A stretch of DNA of 64,000 bases. It comes from a virus. Location of the stretch: the IMG/VR virus record IMGVR_UViG_3300017917_002937, positions 1-64,000 of that record. The stretch is one strand, 5' to 3'. Made by a program: the position numbers and the translations under genes. Below, piece after piece: positions 8,129 through 17,660 of this stretch; the first letter of the stretch is position 1; every line of letters starts with the position of its first letter. Under the pieces are notes generated by a model. The model saw nothing but the letters and a program-made list of their open reading frames with translations, searched no databases and was not told the DNA's origin.

Positions 8129-9325
8129 TCACTGAAACGTAAGGTTAGAAACTGCTATTTCCCCAACATAATCGGCGGCATTGCCAAACGAACTTGCGGT
8201 GTTAGTAAGCTCGATGTAGCCATACCTGGTCATAAAGCTAACTACTGGTTCGAATGTTGTTGGATCTAGAACAACACCACTGCTCATTAATGGAATATAT
8301 GGGCAATAGAATGCTGCTGCATCTGTTTCACTTGAACCTTTATAACCAACTAATACAGGTTGTGTGTCTGGTGCATAGCTGTTTACAAATACACGCATTG
8401 CGCCATTTAAAGTACCTACAAACTTTGTATTTGTTGGAGCTTCAAATGTACCTTCTGTGGTACGTGCAAATGCACTTGTTGTTGCACTTTGTAGTACAGT
8501 CAAGCTAGCTGGACTTACAACTGCCCAGTTACCAGCACCACGACGAGTACGTTGTGCAATCAAGTTTGCAACACGATTAATAAGAACTGCTAAAGCAGCA
8601 TGTTCGTCACCAACGTATGTAGCTGTACCACTTACTGTTGCTTGGTTGTATGTGAACTCGATTGAAGCTAATGTTGCTAATGATAACAAAATTTCTTGGT
8701 CGATTTCAGCAGTGATTTCTTGTGCAAGTGCTGCCATGATTTCTGCTTCTACATCGATACCATGTTGACTTTGTGCATCTTGTGCTGCTTCAAATGTCCA
8801 ACGTGCTTGTAACTTACGTGATTTAGCTTCAACAGCCTGACGTAAGATTTGCACTGAAATTTGCTTACCACCGTTACCTTCAAGAGCCGCTGTGTCATTA
8901 CCTGTGTAGTAAGCACTTGAGCCTGTAGCCTGTGGTGTGCGTGAGTAAGCCTGAGCAATTTTGAATGGACTCAATGCTTCTTCACCTGCTGTTACACTTG
9001 TTGCTGCTGCTGATGTATCAGTCAATGACTGTGCATAGCGAACACGTAGTGTATGAATTTGACCAACTGGACCAGTCATTGGCTGTACGCCTACCAATTC
9101 GTTAGCAATAACAGTTGGCATTACACGACGGATAACTGGTAGAATCACACGATTTAATGTAGCAATGTTACCAGCTGTTGTTGTACCTGCTGAACTTTCT
9201 GCAAGTAGCTGCTTTTTGGTGTTCTCTAAGAGAACTCCCATAGTGTTACGACGATTACCCTTTAAGCCTTCTAACAGGGCGTCTTTTGTTTCGTCCCAAC
9301 GGCTTTCTAATAGAACTTTTGACAT
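8129..9325 (-). CDS. 23: Major capsid protein gp23
   Basis: This is the T4-type major head protein. The N-terminal ~43 residues are a charged propeptide ending LAE(43)|SSAG, which fits the (I/L)-x-E cleavage rule of the gp21 protease. Mature protein of about 355 residues would begin near residue 44, followed by the conserved stretch ATLNRVILPVIRRVMPTVIANELVGVQPM. The C-terminal part FYCPYIPLMSSG...FEPVVSFMTRYG is also characteristic of the family. At 398 aa it is shorter than T4 gp23 (521 aa) but comparable to cyanophage homologues. Its ribosome binding site AGGAG is good. It is last in the operon acidic protein-21-22-23 and is followed by a strong terminator. Confidence 0.96.
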   Translation of the reverse strand: MSKVLLESRWDETKDALLEGLKGNRRNTMGVLLENTKKQLLAESSAGTTTAGNIATLNRVILPVIRRVMPTVIANELVGVQPMTGPVGQIHTLRVRYAQSLTDTSAAATSVTAGEEALSPFKIAQAYSRTPQATGSSAYYTGNDTAALEGNGGKQISVQILRQAVEAKSRKLQARWTFEAAQDAQSQHGIDVEAEIMAALAQEITAEIDQEILLSLATLASIEFTYNQATVSGTATYVGDEHAALAVLINRVANLIAQRTRRGAGNWAVVSPASLTVLQSATTSAFARTTEGTFEAPTNTKFVGTLNGAMRVFVNSYAPDTQPVLVGYKGSSETDAAAFYCPYIPLMSSGVVLDPTTFEPVVSFMTRYGYIELTNTASSFGNAADYVGEIAVSNLTFQ

Positions 9326-9355
9326 GATTAATTTTTCTCCTAATTAATGTCTCAC

Positions 9356-10465
9356 TTATAGCCCCGCCAAACGCTTAAAGTCGATTAAGTTAGCTAATAC
9401 TTCTGGCTCAACTTCTTCTACTTTTTTGGCAGACTTATCACCAGTCATTTCACTTATCATCTTTCTTTCAGTGATATTTTGTTTTGTATGTTGTTTTTCA
9501 ACACCATTATTCAAAACTGCTGGTAAATACTTATCGAAAGCGACTTTCAATTTTGGTGTCTGTACGCTTTCTAATAAAGTTTTCATTACCTGTGCCTTTT
9601 CTTCGTTCAATGTACCTAATAATTCAGTCATTGTTTTTTCACGAATATTTGACTCTTTGATAATTCTAACTTCACGTTCTTTGCTTTCAACTAATTTTTT
9701 AGCTTCACTAATGCTGCGTTGTGATTCAGCAATTAATTCATCTTTTTGTTTTAGTTGTTGTATTAATTTGCGTGTTTCGGCTTTTTCGTTTAAATGAGTT
9801 ACGCTGAACTCGCTTGCAAACGCTTCAAACAATTTACGACCAAAATTGTTTTCTCTTGCAAATTTAATATCTTCTTTGAGTTGACTGATTTCACCCTTCA
9901 ACTGATTAGTAACTGCTTGATTGATTTTGTTTGCACTTTCATTGACAAACTTTTGTTTTAGCAATTGTAACTGTTTGCGACCCTCTGCAACTAATTTAAC
10001 TTTTGCCTCAACAACTGCTTGTTTATCAATTGAAAACTCTTTAATCTCTCTAGCTAAAGCATGTACAACAAAATCTTGAACCTTTTGTTGATTTTCAAAT
10101 TGCACTTTACGGTCAGTACGTAGTTCACGAATTTCTTCTGCTAACTTTGTAACCATAAAATCATTAAAACGTTGTGCGTTTTCTTTTAATTTTAACTGTG
10201 CTTTAACTCTTTCTTCATGCAGTGACTTTCTTTCATTTTGAAATTCTTGAATTTCTTCTGAAAGGTTTTCACTAATCATTTTATCTAGGGCTTCAACCAT
10301 TACACTACGATCATGTTCATAACGTTGTGCGAATTCCTCACGTAATTCAGCACGAACTTGTTCACGGGCTTCATTGAGTTTGCCTTCCCAAGCTTCATTT
10401 AATTCTTGGGCTACATCTTCCTTGATAAGTCCGCTCTCAAGTAGTGGTTTGATAGCATCAAACAT
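9356..10465 (-). CDS. 22: Prohead core scaffold protein gp22
   Basis: 369 aa, almost entirely helical and highly charged (Lys/Glu/Gln-rich), with long coiled-coil segments from about residue 20 to 300. The opening FDAIKPLLESGLIKEDVAQELNEAWE is typical of T4-type gp22. The protein forms the temporary core around which gp23 assembles and is then degraded by gp21. It lies between gp21 and gp23 with short gaps (12 and 30 nt), as in T4. GGGGAAAA precedes the ATG. Confidence 0.9.
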   Translation of the reverse strand: MFDAIKPLLESGLIKEDVAQELNEAWEGKLNEAREQVRAELREEFAQRYEHDRSVMVEALDKMISENLSEEIQEFQNERKSLHEERVKAQLKLKENAQRFNDFMVTKLAEEIRELRTDRKVQFENQQKVQDFVVHALAREIKEFSIDKQAVVEAKVKLVAEGRKQLQLLKQKFVNESANKINQAVTNQLKGEISQLKEDIKFARENNFGRKLFEAFASEFSVTHLNEKAETRKLIQQLKQKDELIAESQRSISEAKKLVESKEREVRIIKESNIREKTMTELLGTLNEEKAQVMKTLLESVQTPKLKVAFDKYLPAVLNNGVEKQHTKQNITERKMISEMTGDKSAKKVEEVEPEVLANLIDFKRLAGL

Positions 10466-10477
10466 TTGCTTTTCCCC

Positions 10478-11113
10478 TTATTTTATTTTGAGGTCCTTGA
10501 TGAGGCGCAACACTTCCTCTTTCAAGTACTTTTCTACTTTTTTGTTACCCTTAACTTCCTTACCAATTTCTAACATCTTATGACCATACTTCATGTTCAT
10601 AACGCCTTCATAAATTGCTTTTGGATACGCATTTGGTGCGCTTGGTTGGGCAACTACATCAACAGTGACAATTTCAAAATCACTGACTCTACCGTCCAAA
10701 TCATTGACATTACCGCTGCCACGACTTGATACACCTAGCTTAACACCACTCTCTAACATGGTACGTACTAATTGTCCCATAGGAGTTGGTAATATTTTTA
10801 ATTTTCCAAATCCATTAGCTCCGTCCATCCACATATTTGTAATCATATGTGATACACGGTCTAAATTAATCTTTAGATCATCTGGGTGATCTACTTCCCC
10901 TAATACTGAGTAACCTTCTTGTATTTGTTTATTCAATGTGTCTACAGCAGTTTCTATTTCAGATACGGGGTAAACACGCTCATTTGCGTTCTTTACCCCA
11001 CCCTGAATAAAGATACCTTTCATATAAAGGCTCTTTAAACTACCTTCACCTTCACTTTCTACGACCATATTGGCACGGTCGAAAGTTAGGCGCTCCTTGA
11101 GTATCAAAGCCAT
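10478..11113 (-). CDS. 21: Prohead core protease gp21
   Basis: This is the T4-type prohead serine protease. Expected active-site blocks are visible: GEVDHPDD with His76, and LGVSSRGSG with Ser129/Ser130. The N-terminal domain (MKGIFIQGGVKNANERVYPVSEI) matches the family. It cleaves gp22, gp23 and other core proteins after (I/L)-x-E. The length of 211 aa is normal. Gene order acidic core protein-21-22-23 matches T4, with a 15-nt gap upstream and 12 nt downstream. Confidence 0.93.
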   Translation of the reverse strand: MALILKERLTFDRANMVVESEGEGSLKSLYMKGIFIQGGVKNANERVYPVSEIETAVDTLNKQIQEGYSVLGEVDHPDDLKINLDRVSHMITNMWMDGANGFGKLKILPTPMGQLVRTMLESGVKLGVSSRGSGNVNDLDGRVSDFEIVTVDVVAQPSAPNAYPKAIYEGVMNMKYGHKMLEIGKEVKGNKKVEKYLKEEVLRLIKDLKIK

Positions 11114-11128
11114 TGTACTCAGTTATCC

Positions 11129-11974
11129 TTACCTAATAACTTTCTTTACTGATTTTTTAGACTCAGCGACTGGGCTCTTTGTGTTTGAACCATCATCACC
11201 GTGTTTAGCAGCTGGTGCTTTTTCTAAATCAGCGTTGTTTTGTGCTGGAGCATTTTTAAATGAACCTGCACCTTTTACTTGTGTTTCACCTTTGCTGTAT
11301 GCGTTACTTGGGCCTTTAGGACTTGTTGGAACTGCTTCATCATGACCACTAAACTTTACAGGATTAGCACCTGTGCTTACAACTTTTGGTTTTGTTAATG
11401 CAACTGATTTGGTGTTTGCACCATTATCACCGTGTGTTACACTAACTTTTTTTAACTGTATTGCTTCTTCAAGTGATTCAGCCATATCTTCTTCTTCATC
11501 GTCTGCTTCTTCAGACAATTCTTCTTCGCCTTCTTCATCACCCATGCCGTCCATGTCACCCATGCCGTCCATGTCATCCATGCCGTCGTCGCCACCCATG
11601 ATTTGTTCAAATTCTGCCATTAATTCATCAAGTTTATCTTTAATATCTTCAATGTCATCTTTTGTAGCAGGCTCATCGCCATCGCCCATTTCATCACTAT
11701 CTATATCAATGACTTCATCTTCAATGTCGTCCATACCTTCCATATCATCATCTGCTTCTGACATGTCTTCGCCTGATTCTTCTGAACTTATTTCATCCAT
11801 AAGTTGACCAACTTCACCAACCATGCCTTGTTCTTCGTTCATTTCATCATTTAAAATACTTTCATAGATTTCTCTTGATTTTTCTACAACAATTTCATGA
11901 AATAATTCACGTGCCTGTTCTTCATTCTCATTGATAATAAGATCAATAAGCTTTTCAAATTTTTGGTTATCCAT
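11129..11974 (-). CDS. Acidic prohead core protein (gp68-position)
   Basis: 281 aa. The N-terminal helical domain (EKLIDLIINENEEQARELFHEIVVEKSREIYE) is followed by a very acidic segment at residues ~50-165, with Asp/Glu/Gly/Met runs such as MDDMDGMGDMDGMGDEEGEE. A Lys/Thr/Pro-rich tail ends KKSVKKVIR. In T4, small core proteins gp67 and gp68 lie between portal gp20 and protease gp21; this gene has that place and a fitting charge pattern, so a prohead-core role is inferred from position rather than sequence identity. A good AGGAG site and a TATAAATA octamer precede it, making it the first gene of the capsid operon. Confidence 0.7.
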   Translation of the reverse strand: MDNQKFEKLIDLIINENEEQARELFHEIVVEKSREIYESILNDEMNEEQGMVGEVGQLMDEISSEESGEDMSEADDDMEGMDDIEDEVIDIDSDEMGDGDEPATKDDIEDIKDKLDELMAEFEQIMGGDDGMDDMDGMGDMDGMGDEEGEEELSEEADDEEEDMAESLEEAIQLKKVSVTHGDNGANTKSVALTKPKVVSTGANPVKFSGHDEAVPTSPKGPSNAYSKGETQVKGAGSFKNAPAQNNADLEKAPAAKHGDDGSNTKSPVAESKKSVKKVIR

Positions 11975-12011
11975 TATAGTTTTCTCCTGAATAAAATGGC
12001 TTTGATAGTTT

Positions 12012-12019
12012 TATTTATA
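12012..12019 (-). promoter_or_regulatory. Late promoter-like TATAAATA for the capsid operon
   Basis: A perfect consensus octamer 37 nt upstream of the first gene of the acidic protein-21-22-23 operon. AGGAG lies between it and the ATG at 11974. Confidence 0.75.
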
Positions 12020-12028
12020 GTATATGAC

Positions 12029-12057
12029 AAAAAATAGCTCAAAATGTACTATTTTTT
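12029..12057 (-). terminator. Possible weak terminator before the capsid operon promoter
   Basis: AAAAAATAG and CTATTTTTT form a 9-bp A/T-rich stem with an 11-nt loop. It lies between the 74-aa gene and the late promoter of the next operon. The stem is weak, so this is tentative. Confidence 0.35.
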
Positions 12058-12072
12058 TACGTTTTTGAATTT

Positions 12073-12297
12073 TTAGACTGTACTTGCTGCTTCAGCCTTA
12101 GGTCCGTATTGATCGTGGATTTTTTTCAGATTTTCTTTCTTTTCATAGTTTCTAACATCTAACATTTTTCTAAGTTTGCGTATTTGTTTTAAAGTAAGTT
12201 TTGTTTTTCTACTTTGTTTAAATACAGGTTTACTATGATCAGCATTTGCATCCTGATATCCTGGTATAGCCTTTTCAAACATTTCGTATAATTTCAT
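12073..12297 (-). CDS. Small basic protein in the gp67 position (74 aa)
   Basis: The protein starts MKLYEMFEKAIPGYQDANAD and continues with a Lys/Arg-rich helical segment (KLTLKQIRKLRKMLDVRNYEKKENLKKI). It sits immediately after the portal gene, where T4 has core gene 67, so a prohead-core role is possible; sequence alone does not prove it. The ATG lies 5 nt after a CATAAATA octamer that overlaps the end of gp20, and no Shine-Dalgarno fits between them. Confidence 0.5.
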   Translation of the reverse strand: MKLYEMFEKAIPGYQDANADHSKPVFKQSRKTKLTLKQIRKLRKMLDVRNYEKKENLKKIHDQYGPKAEAASTV

Positions 12298-12302
12298 AAT
12301 TA

Positions 12303-12310
12303 TATTTATG
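12303..12310 (-). promoter_or_regulatory. Late promoter-like CATAAATA overlapping the gp20 stop
   Basis: The octamer spans the last codons of gp20 and ends 5 nt before the ATG at 12297. Confidence 0.45.
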
Positions 12311-14081
12311 CTGTTGGAGCAGCTCCAGTGGGAGTCGGTGCACCAGGTGCACTTGTAACAGGACCTGCGACTTCGGGTTCAGGTAATTCTTCTTCAGGTG
12401 GCGCATTCATTTCTTCAGCAGTACCTATATCAGTTTCAATATCTCCCACACTTATACCTATATTTCTTAAATCACCACCTTCTGGGTCAACATCAATATC
12501 TTTATTGTTTTCTTCACGCCAAAGTTTTTCATTCTTAGAAATTTCTTCTTCTGTTAATCCTAAAAATCTTTCCATAGCAAAACGCTTACTTACATACGGA
12601 AATGCTTCCATTGTTGAAAATGTAGTAACTCTACTTGTATCAAGTTCTGCTTGTCTATATGCAGCAAAATTTTGTGGAGGATTAAAATTTATCGAAAATA
12701 AATTACTATCAATATTAAATCCACGCCAACGTAAAAATAACTTAAATTCTTCATCTAGTTTAAGTGCTAGATAATTTTGAAGTCTTTCACAATATTGGTT
12801 AAAACGAAACTCTTGAATCATTGCAGTACCAACACGTCCATCACTTAGTGGAGTCGTATTATCATCAGGGCCGGTTGGTAAATAACTACTAGGTACACGT
12901 AAACCACGTGCTAGTCTGTTATTAAAATAACGTAAATCATCAATTTCGCCTAAATTTTGACCACCAGGTAATACTTCAACACTACTACCACGTCCATCTG
13001 CTGTAACAGGGAAGAAATAATCTTCATTCATGCTTAATGGATTATATGATGCATCAACGATACTTTGTCCACCATACAAACTAGGTATTCTACGTTGATG
13101 AATTTCATTTTTAATACGCTCAACAAAAGCCATAGCCATATGACTTGGCATATTACCAACATCAATCTTAAACATTCTACGTTCAGGAGCACGTTGTACA
13201 CGATAAATCAATACAGCGTCTTCTAATAATTCTTTTTGTTTATAAACTTTGAAAATGTTTTCTAGTATTGATTGCCCAAAAGGCCAAAATCTATCTAAGC
13301 CCTCAGTTAAACTCAAATGAACGATATGTTTGGCATCTACTGCACTTTCACTTTGTCCCAACGTAAACCTACTACCTGATGTATTATATGGCATAGCAGG
13401 TACTGTATAAGGTGTATTAGTTCCTCCGCCTGTACCACCAAGACCTGTTGCTGGGTTAGCTGCAAAATCTGTATTTGTTTTTTGAGCCACACTAAGATTT
13501 TGTAAGTTAACATTTAAATCTTTTAAAACATATTGTTCTGGCTTTTTCCCTTCACTTTCATTAACAATAACTTTAATAACTTTAACCATATCGACCCAAT
13601 ATAATTTAAAGTTTTCTGGGTCACGAACGAATACTTGATCACCATATTTTACTACATTTCTGAATACCTTAAATATTCTTACATCAAATTCGTTTAATTT
13701 ACACCATTGTTGCAATTGTGTTGTAAGAATGTTAATTTCGTTTGGAGTAGGATCTTGTTTAAAATTAAACATAAAAGGTGTTTTATTATGTTCATTTTTC
13801 ATTGTGCTAAATTCTGAAATAATATCCAAACAAGCATTTATTTCAGCATCAACATCCATCATTTCATATTGATTATAACGCTCAATTCTATTTGGGTGAC
13901 CTGTGTAGACTTCAGGAAGTCTACTCATATAATTTCTATAACCCCAATCTAAATTATTCCATCCGCCTGTACTTGACCCGTTTTGTCCTGGACTTCCATT
14001 CCAAGCATTACTATTACTATTACCACCTGAAATAGGACTAGAAACACCGCTTTTGTTTAAGAATTTTTTTGTGTAAGCCAT
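12306..14081 (-). CDS. 20: Portal vertex protein gp20
   Basis: 591 aa, clearly T4-type portal. Recognisable blocks include SRLPEVYTGHPNRIERYNQYEMMDVDAEINACLDIISEF (around residues 50-95, given here in part: YNQYEMMDVD, INACLDI), KVFRNVVKYGDQVFVRDP, YRVQRAPERRMFKIDVGNMP and the RVGTAMIQEFRFNQYCERLQ helix. The dodecamer forms the DNA gateway and binds terminase and neck. The C-terminal ~60 residues are acidic and then Pro/Ala/Thr-rich, probably disordered. CTAAATA (14086-14092) ends 4 nt before the ATG and leaves no room for a ribosome binding site. Confidence 0.95.
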   Translation of the reverse strand: MAYTKKFLNKSGVSSPISGGNSNSNAWNGSPGQNGSSTGGWNNLDWGYRNYMSRLPEVYTGHPNRIERYNQYEMMDVDAEINACLDIISEFSTMKNEHNKTPFMFNFKQDPTPNEINILTTQLQQWCKLNEFDVRIFKVFRNVVKYGDQVFVRDPENFKLYWVDMVKVIKVIVNESEGKKPEQYVLKDLNVNLQNLSVAQKTNTDFAANPATGLGGTGGGTNTPYTVPAMPYNTSGSRFTLGQSESAVDAKHIVHLSLTEGLDRFWPFGQSILENIFKVYKQKELLEDAVLIYRVQRAPERRMFKIDVGNMPSHMAMAFVERIKNEIHQRRIPSLYGGQSIVDASYNPLSMNEDYFFPVTADGRGSSVEVLPGGQNLGEIDDLRYFNNRLARGLRVPSSYLPTGPDDNTTPLSDGRVGTAMIQEFRFNQYCERLQNYLALKLDEEFKLFLRWRGFNIDSNLFSINFNPPQNFAAYRQAELDTSRVTTFSTMEAFPYVSKRFAMERFLGLTEEEISKNEKLWREENNKDIDVDPEGGDLRNIGISVGDIETDIGTAEEMNAPPEEELPEPEVAGPVTSAPGAPTPTGAAPTA

Positions 14082-14085
14082 AATG

Positions 14086-14092
14086 TATTTAG
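14086..14092 (-). promoter_or_regulatory. Late promoter variant CTAAATA before gp20
   Basis: The heptamer ends 4 nt before the portal ATG. The sequence CTAAATACATTATG closely resembles the TATAAATACATTATG arrangement at 3633-3647. Confidence 0.4.
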
Positions 14093-14100
14093 TTTAAGTA

Positions 14101-17100
14101 TCACATACTATACTTTAGTAATTGATCTTGTGATCTTGCACTGCTTTCAAGCAATTCTACCATAGTATTAAATTTTTCCATTGTTTGCTCTTGTTGTTTT
14201 ATCAATATAGAAATTAAATCTTTTACCGCGGAGTCATTACTTACATTATTAGTAGAAGGTATGCTCTGTTGTGTAACTTGTGTTTTTTCTTTTTCTTGAT
14301 CGACCTGTTTTAATTCAGTGGTTTTTATACCAAATGCCTTAATAATAGGATCAAAAATATTAGGTACCATAGTTTTTTCTATATTTTTAAATAATGGTTC
14401 AATGTCTTTAATGCCTTGTGTAGTGTTTGAATCATAAAATATTGGAATATTTTTAATTGTATTAGTTAATTGTTGAATATTTTTTGATAATGAATCATTT
14501 GTAACAATAGTACTGTCTTTACTTTGATTAAGTTCAGGTATTATTGTTGAAACTGATTGCTTTTGAACTTGATTTAGTTTTTCACGTAATGATTTAACCA
14601 TTTCTGCTGTAAGTACGGTTTCATTAGATTTTAACAATACAGGAAATTCTGAACCAACTGGGCCCTTAAAATGTCCACCATCATGTGCAACTTCAACGTG
14701 TATGTGTCCTCCAGTAGAGTTTTTAGATGGTTTATTATATTCATCAAGAACTTTAATAGCACCCAATTTTTTAATTTTTTCAATTATATTATTACCTTCT
14801 TCGGCAGTAGGTTTAAATCCTAAACTAAAGTCTAAAGCTTTACCTTTTACATGAGCACTATCTGGTGCATTTTTTTGATGATACAAATCATTGAGTGCAG
14901 TGAATGTAGCATTCGGATAGAGTTCCTGAATTTTTTCAGCAAGTTGTAATAATGCAGATGATGATTCTCCACCACTTGTTGCCTCAGAGGATTTTAGTTT
15001 TAATTTTGATAAAATATCTTTGGCAGGAGTAGAGGCCCCTGCGCCAAAGCCGAAAAATGATGTTAAGTTTTGTAAAAAATTAGTTTGTCCTTGACTTGAT
15101 TGTTGTACATCATTCTTTTTATCTGTAAAATCTTTCAATGCTTTTTGAAATTCATTCTTTTTTTCTGTGCTTATTTTTAATGCTTCTTGTTGAACTTCTA
15201 ATTCTTTTTTAGCAATGTCAATACTATCCTTATTGACTTTTAACTGCTCTTGAATTTGTGTTTTAGCTTTTCCTGTTGATTTTTCTAAATCCTTTTCTAA
15301 TTCAACTTTTTTACCAATAAGATCACTTAATTTTTCTGTTTGTAATTTTACTTTTGCTTCTTCTACTAAAACTCCCGCCAGTGCAATATCACGGTCTTGA
15401 TAGAACTTATCTTCTTGCATATTGGCTTTTTGATTTGCTTTTCTTTTTGCATTTTTTCTTTCAAGATCAGCTTGGAAGGCATTTTTTATTTCTGCCATTA
15501 CTTCCATTTCATCTTTTTGACGAATTTCAGTTAACTTGTTTAATTCCGCTTTTTTCTTAGTTGCTTCTTCAACCATTCCTTTTTTAATTAAATCATAATA
15601 ATCTTTTTTGACACGATCTTCTTCTTGACTTGATTTAGTTGTCTTATCTGTTTTTTGTTCAACTGCAAGTTTTTTAATATCTAATTTTTCTTCTGCTACA
15701 AGTTGTTCATGACTTTTAGGTGTATCTTTATTTTTATTAATACCTAAAAAATCATTAACCGCCTTTCCAAATTTCGTAACATCCACTCCAAAAAATTCAC
15801 TAGCCTTTTTAAGTATGTTTGTTGATTCTCCAAACATATTCATGATATTGCCTTGGGCTACAACATTTGATTCTTGTCGTGCAATTGCTTCTAATCTTAA
15901 TTTTCTTTCTAAATCAATTGCTTTTTTAGTTTCTTCATCTTGAGTTTTACGAATTTCAAAAAGTGCTTGATCAAGACTAATTTTTTTCTCAAGTGATAAT
16001 TTTTCAGCAGCAGCATATGAATTGTCTACTTTTATTTTTAAATCAGCAGCATCTTTAAAGCCCATAATTAATATATCTTTTATAGCTTCGTAACTTAATC
16101 TGCCTGTACCTGCGAATTGTTTTTGAAATTCTTGAACTTCTCCTGCGAACCCTTTTAATGCAACTGTAACAGGACCTTTGCCATTAAGAATATCTTCTAC
16201 AAATTTGGGAGCAGCCATTTGCAATCTAGCTGATTCTTGACTTGTAATAGCACCACCTGCTGCTGCCATTTTAGCTATTGCAGCACCTGCATCTTTTGCA
16301 CCAGCTGCAAATAAAGCTTCACTTGCTTGTACTGCCCTTTCTAATTGTTTTTTCTTTTCAATATCTTCTTCAGCAAGCATCGCGGCTCTTAATTCTTCAA
16401 TTGCCATTACTTGATCTCTTGCCTTTTCTTGTTCTTCTCTTGTAGCTCCTGTTAAAACTGCAATTTTTTCTAATTCAACTAAATATTTTCCTGCTGCCAT
16501 ACTTAGTTTTGTGGTATCTTTTTCTTGTGCAAACCCTAATCTTTGTTGTAAGGATAAATATTTTAGTGTATGTTCTGTTTGTTTTTCAACAGTAATACCC
16601 ATATATTCAAACTGTTTTCCTAAATCACTTTCAATAAGTTTACCTGATATCTCAGCTAATTTTCTTCCTCCTTCAGCGGCAGTAGGACCTATAATTGCTA
16701 ATTCACTTACATTGTTTCTTAATATAGTGCTAAATTTAGCTAAATCACTAAACGGTAATGTTAATTTTGCTAAATCCTTTTTAAAACCAGTAATTCCTTC
16801 TATACCTATTACAGAAGCAGCACCTAAGTCATACATTGTAGAAGTTATTCTATCACGTAATTCAGCTTGTGCGGTAGCTAATTCTAAAGCAGCATCCGCA
16901 GCCTTTGCAGCAATTTGTTCATTGTAACCGAACAATGTTGCAACTGCTCCTGCTGCAATACCCAACGCTTTTAATACAGGATTAACCTTGCTTACTATTG
17001 TAAAAAATGTTACAAGTGAACCAACTTGTATGGCAAGTCCACCTAGTTGTCTTTGTAAATCATTTGCTTCTTTACCAACTTGTTCGTTATACCTTGCCTG

Positions 17101-17634
17101 TAATGCAAATCCTCTTTGACCTCCAATTAATGATCTTGTATATGCATTTTGAGCATCTATAGTAGCTTCATATACTTTTCTTAAATTATTGAGATATATT
17201 GACCCAGCTTCCATTGCTGTTGAAAATACTAAACCATTTCCAGCAGCCTTTGACAATGCGGACGAAGTTTGATTTACAAAACCTTCTAAACTTGTAGCAT
17301 ACCCACTTAAACTTTTATAATATGTTAAATTGCGGGTATGTTCAGTTTCTAATTCTTTACTTTGTTTTTTCTTTTTTTCTAAATCTGTCTGTGCAAACTT
17401 ATCAGCTTTTTCTGCATCTTTTGATGACTTATCTAGATTTTTATTAAATTGAGTTAAACTTTTGGCTAAATCACTATTTGTAATACCAATAAGTTTAATA
17501 AATTCAGTGTTTAAACTTCTAGTTGAACTTGTTAAACTATCAAATTCTTTATTTTGATATCCAGTACTAGAGGTTAATAAACTAAAATTTTCATACAGTT
17601 CTCTTAACAAATTGGGATCTAAATTATCAGCCAT
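14101..17634 (-). CDS. Tape-measure-like tail protein with M15 peptidase domain (1177 aa)
   Basis: A long, mostly helical protein. The N-terminal ~130 residues are coiled-coil-like. Hydrophobic stretches follow at ~190-240 (including LAIQVGSLVTFFTIVSKVNP), then Lys/Glu-rich coiled coil at ~500-850. Residues ~880-985 carry a D-Ala-D-Ala carboxypeptidase-like (M15) signature, SAHVKGKALDF and GHIHVEV, supplying the His/Asp/His zinc ligands. The C-terminal ~150 residues are again helical. Size, hydrophobic segments and embedded peptidoglycan hydrolase fit a tape-measure protein that sets tail length and opens the cell wall on entry. T4 tape measure gp29 has no such domain, so the call is inference from architecture. 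It diverges from gp26, with a CATAAATA octamer 26 nt upstream. Confidence 0.65.
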   Translation of the reverse strand: MADNLDPNLLRELYENFSLLTSSTGYQNKEFDSLTSSTRSLNTEFIKLIGITNSDLAKSLTQFNKNLDKSSKDAEKADKFAQTDLEKKKKQSKELETEHTRNLTYYKSLSGYATSLEGFVNQTSSALSKAAGNGLVFSTAMEAGSIYLNNLRKVYEATIDAQNAYTRSLIGGQRGFALQARYNEQVGKEANDLQRQLGGLAIQVGSLVTFFTIVSKVNPVLKALGIAAGAVATLFGYNEQIAAKAADAALELATAQAELRDRITSTMYDLGAASVIGIEGITGFKKDLAKLTLPFSDLAKFSTILRNNVSELAIIGPTAAEGGRKLAEISGKLIESDLGKQFEYMGITVEKQTEHTLKYLSLQQRLGFAQEKDTTKLSMAAGKYLVELEKIAVLTGATREEQEKARDQVMAIEELRAAMLAEEDIEKKKQLERAVQASEALFAAGAKDAGAAIAKMAAAGGAITSQESARLQMAAPKFVEDILNGKGPVTVALKGFAGEVQEFQKQFAGTGRLSYEAIKDILIMGFKDAADLKIKVDNSYAAAEKLSLEKKISLDQALFEIRKTQDEETKKAIDLERKLRLEAIARQESNVVAQGNIMNMFGESTNILKKASEFFGVDVTKFGKAVNDFLGINKNKDTPKSHEQLVAEEKLDIKKLAVEQKTDKTTKSSQEEDRVKKDYYDLIKKGMVEEATKKKAELNKLTEIRQKDEMEVMAEIKNAFQADLERKNAKRKANQKANMQEDKFYQDRDIALAGVLVEEAKVKLQTEKLSDLIGKKVELEKDLEKSTGKAKTQIQEQLKVNKDSIDIAKKELEVQQEALKISTEKKNEFQKALKDFTDKKNDVQQSSQGQTNFLQNLTSFFGFGAGASTPAKDILSKLKLKSSEATSGGESSSALLQLAEKIQELYPNATFTALNDLYHQKNAPDSAHVKGKALDFSLGFKPTAEEGNNIIEKIKKLGAIKVLDEYNKPSKNSTGGHIHVEVAHDGGHFKGPVGSEFPVLLKSNETVLTAEMVKSLREKLNQVQKQSVSTIIPELNQSKDSTIVTNDSLSKNIQQLTNTIKNIPIFYDSNTTQGIKDIEPLFKNIEKTMVPNIFDPIIKAFGIKTTELKQVDQEKEKTQVTQQSIPSTNNVSNDSAVKDLISILIKQQEQTMEKFNTMVELLESSARSQDQLLKYSM

Positions 17635-17645
17635 GGTTTTCCATA

Positions 17646-17653
17646 TATAAATA
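17646..17653 (+). promoter_or_regulatory. Late promoter-like TATAAATA for gp26
   Basis: A perfect octamer 36 nt before the gp26 ATG at 17690, with AGGAG at about 17680 between them. It forms one half of a divergent promoter pair. Confidence 0.7.
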
Positions 17654-17660
17654 CTACATA

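Noticed and set aside
11373-11807. Serine-rich forward frame (144 codons)
   Set aside because: Antisense shadow of the Asp/Glu/Met-rich core-protein gene.
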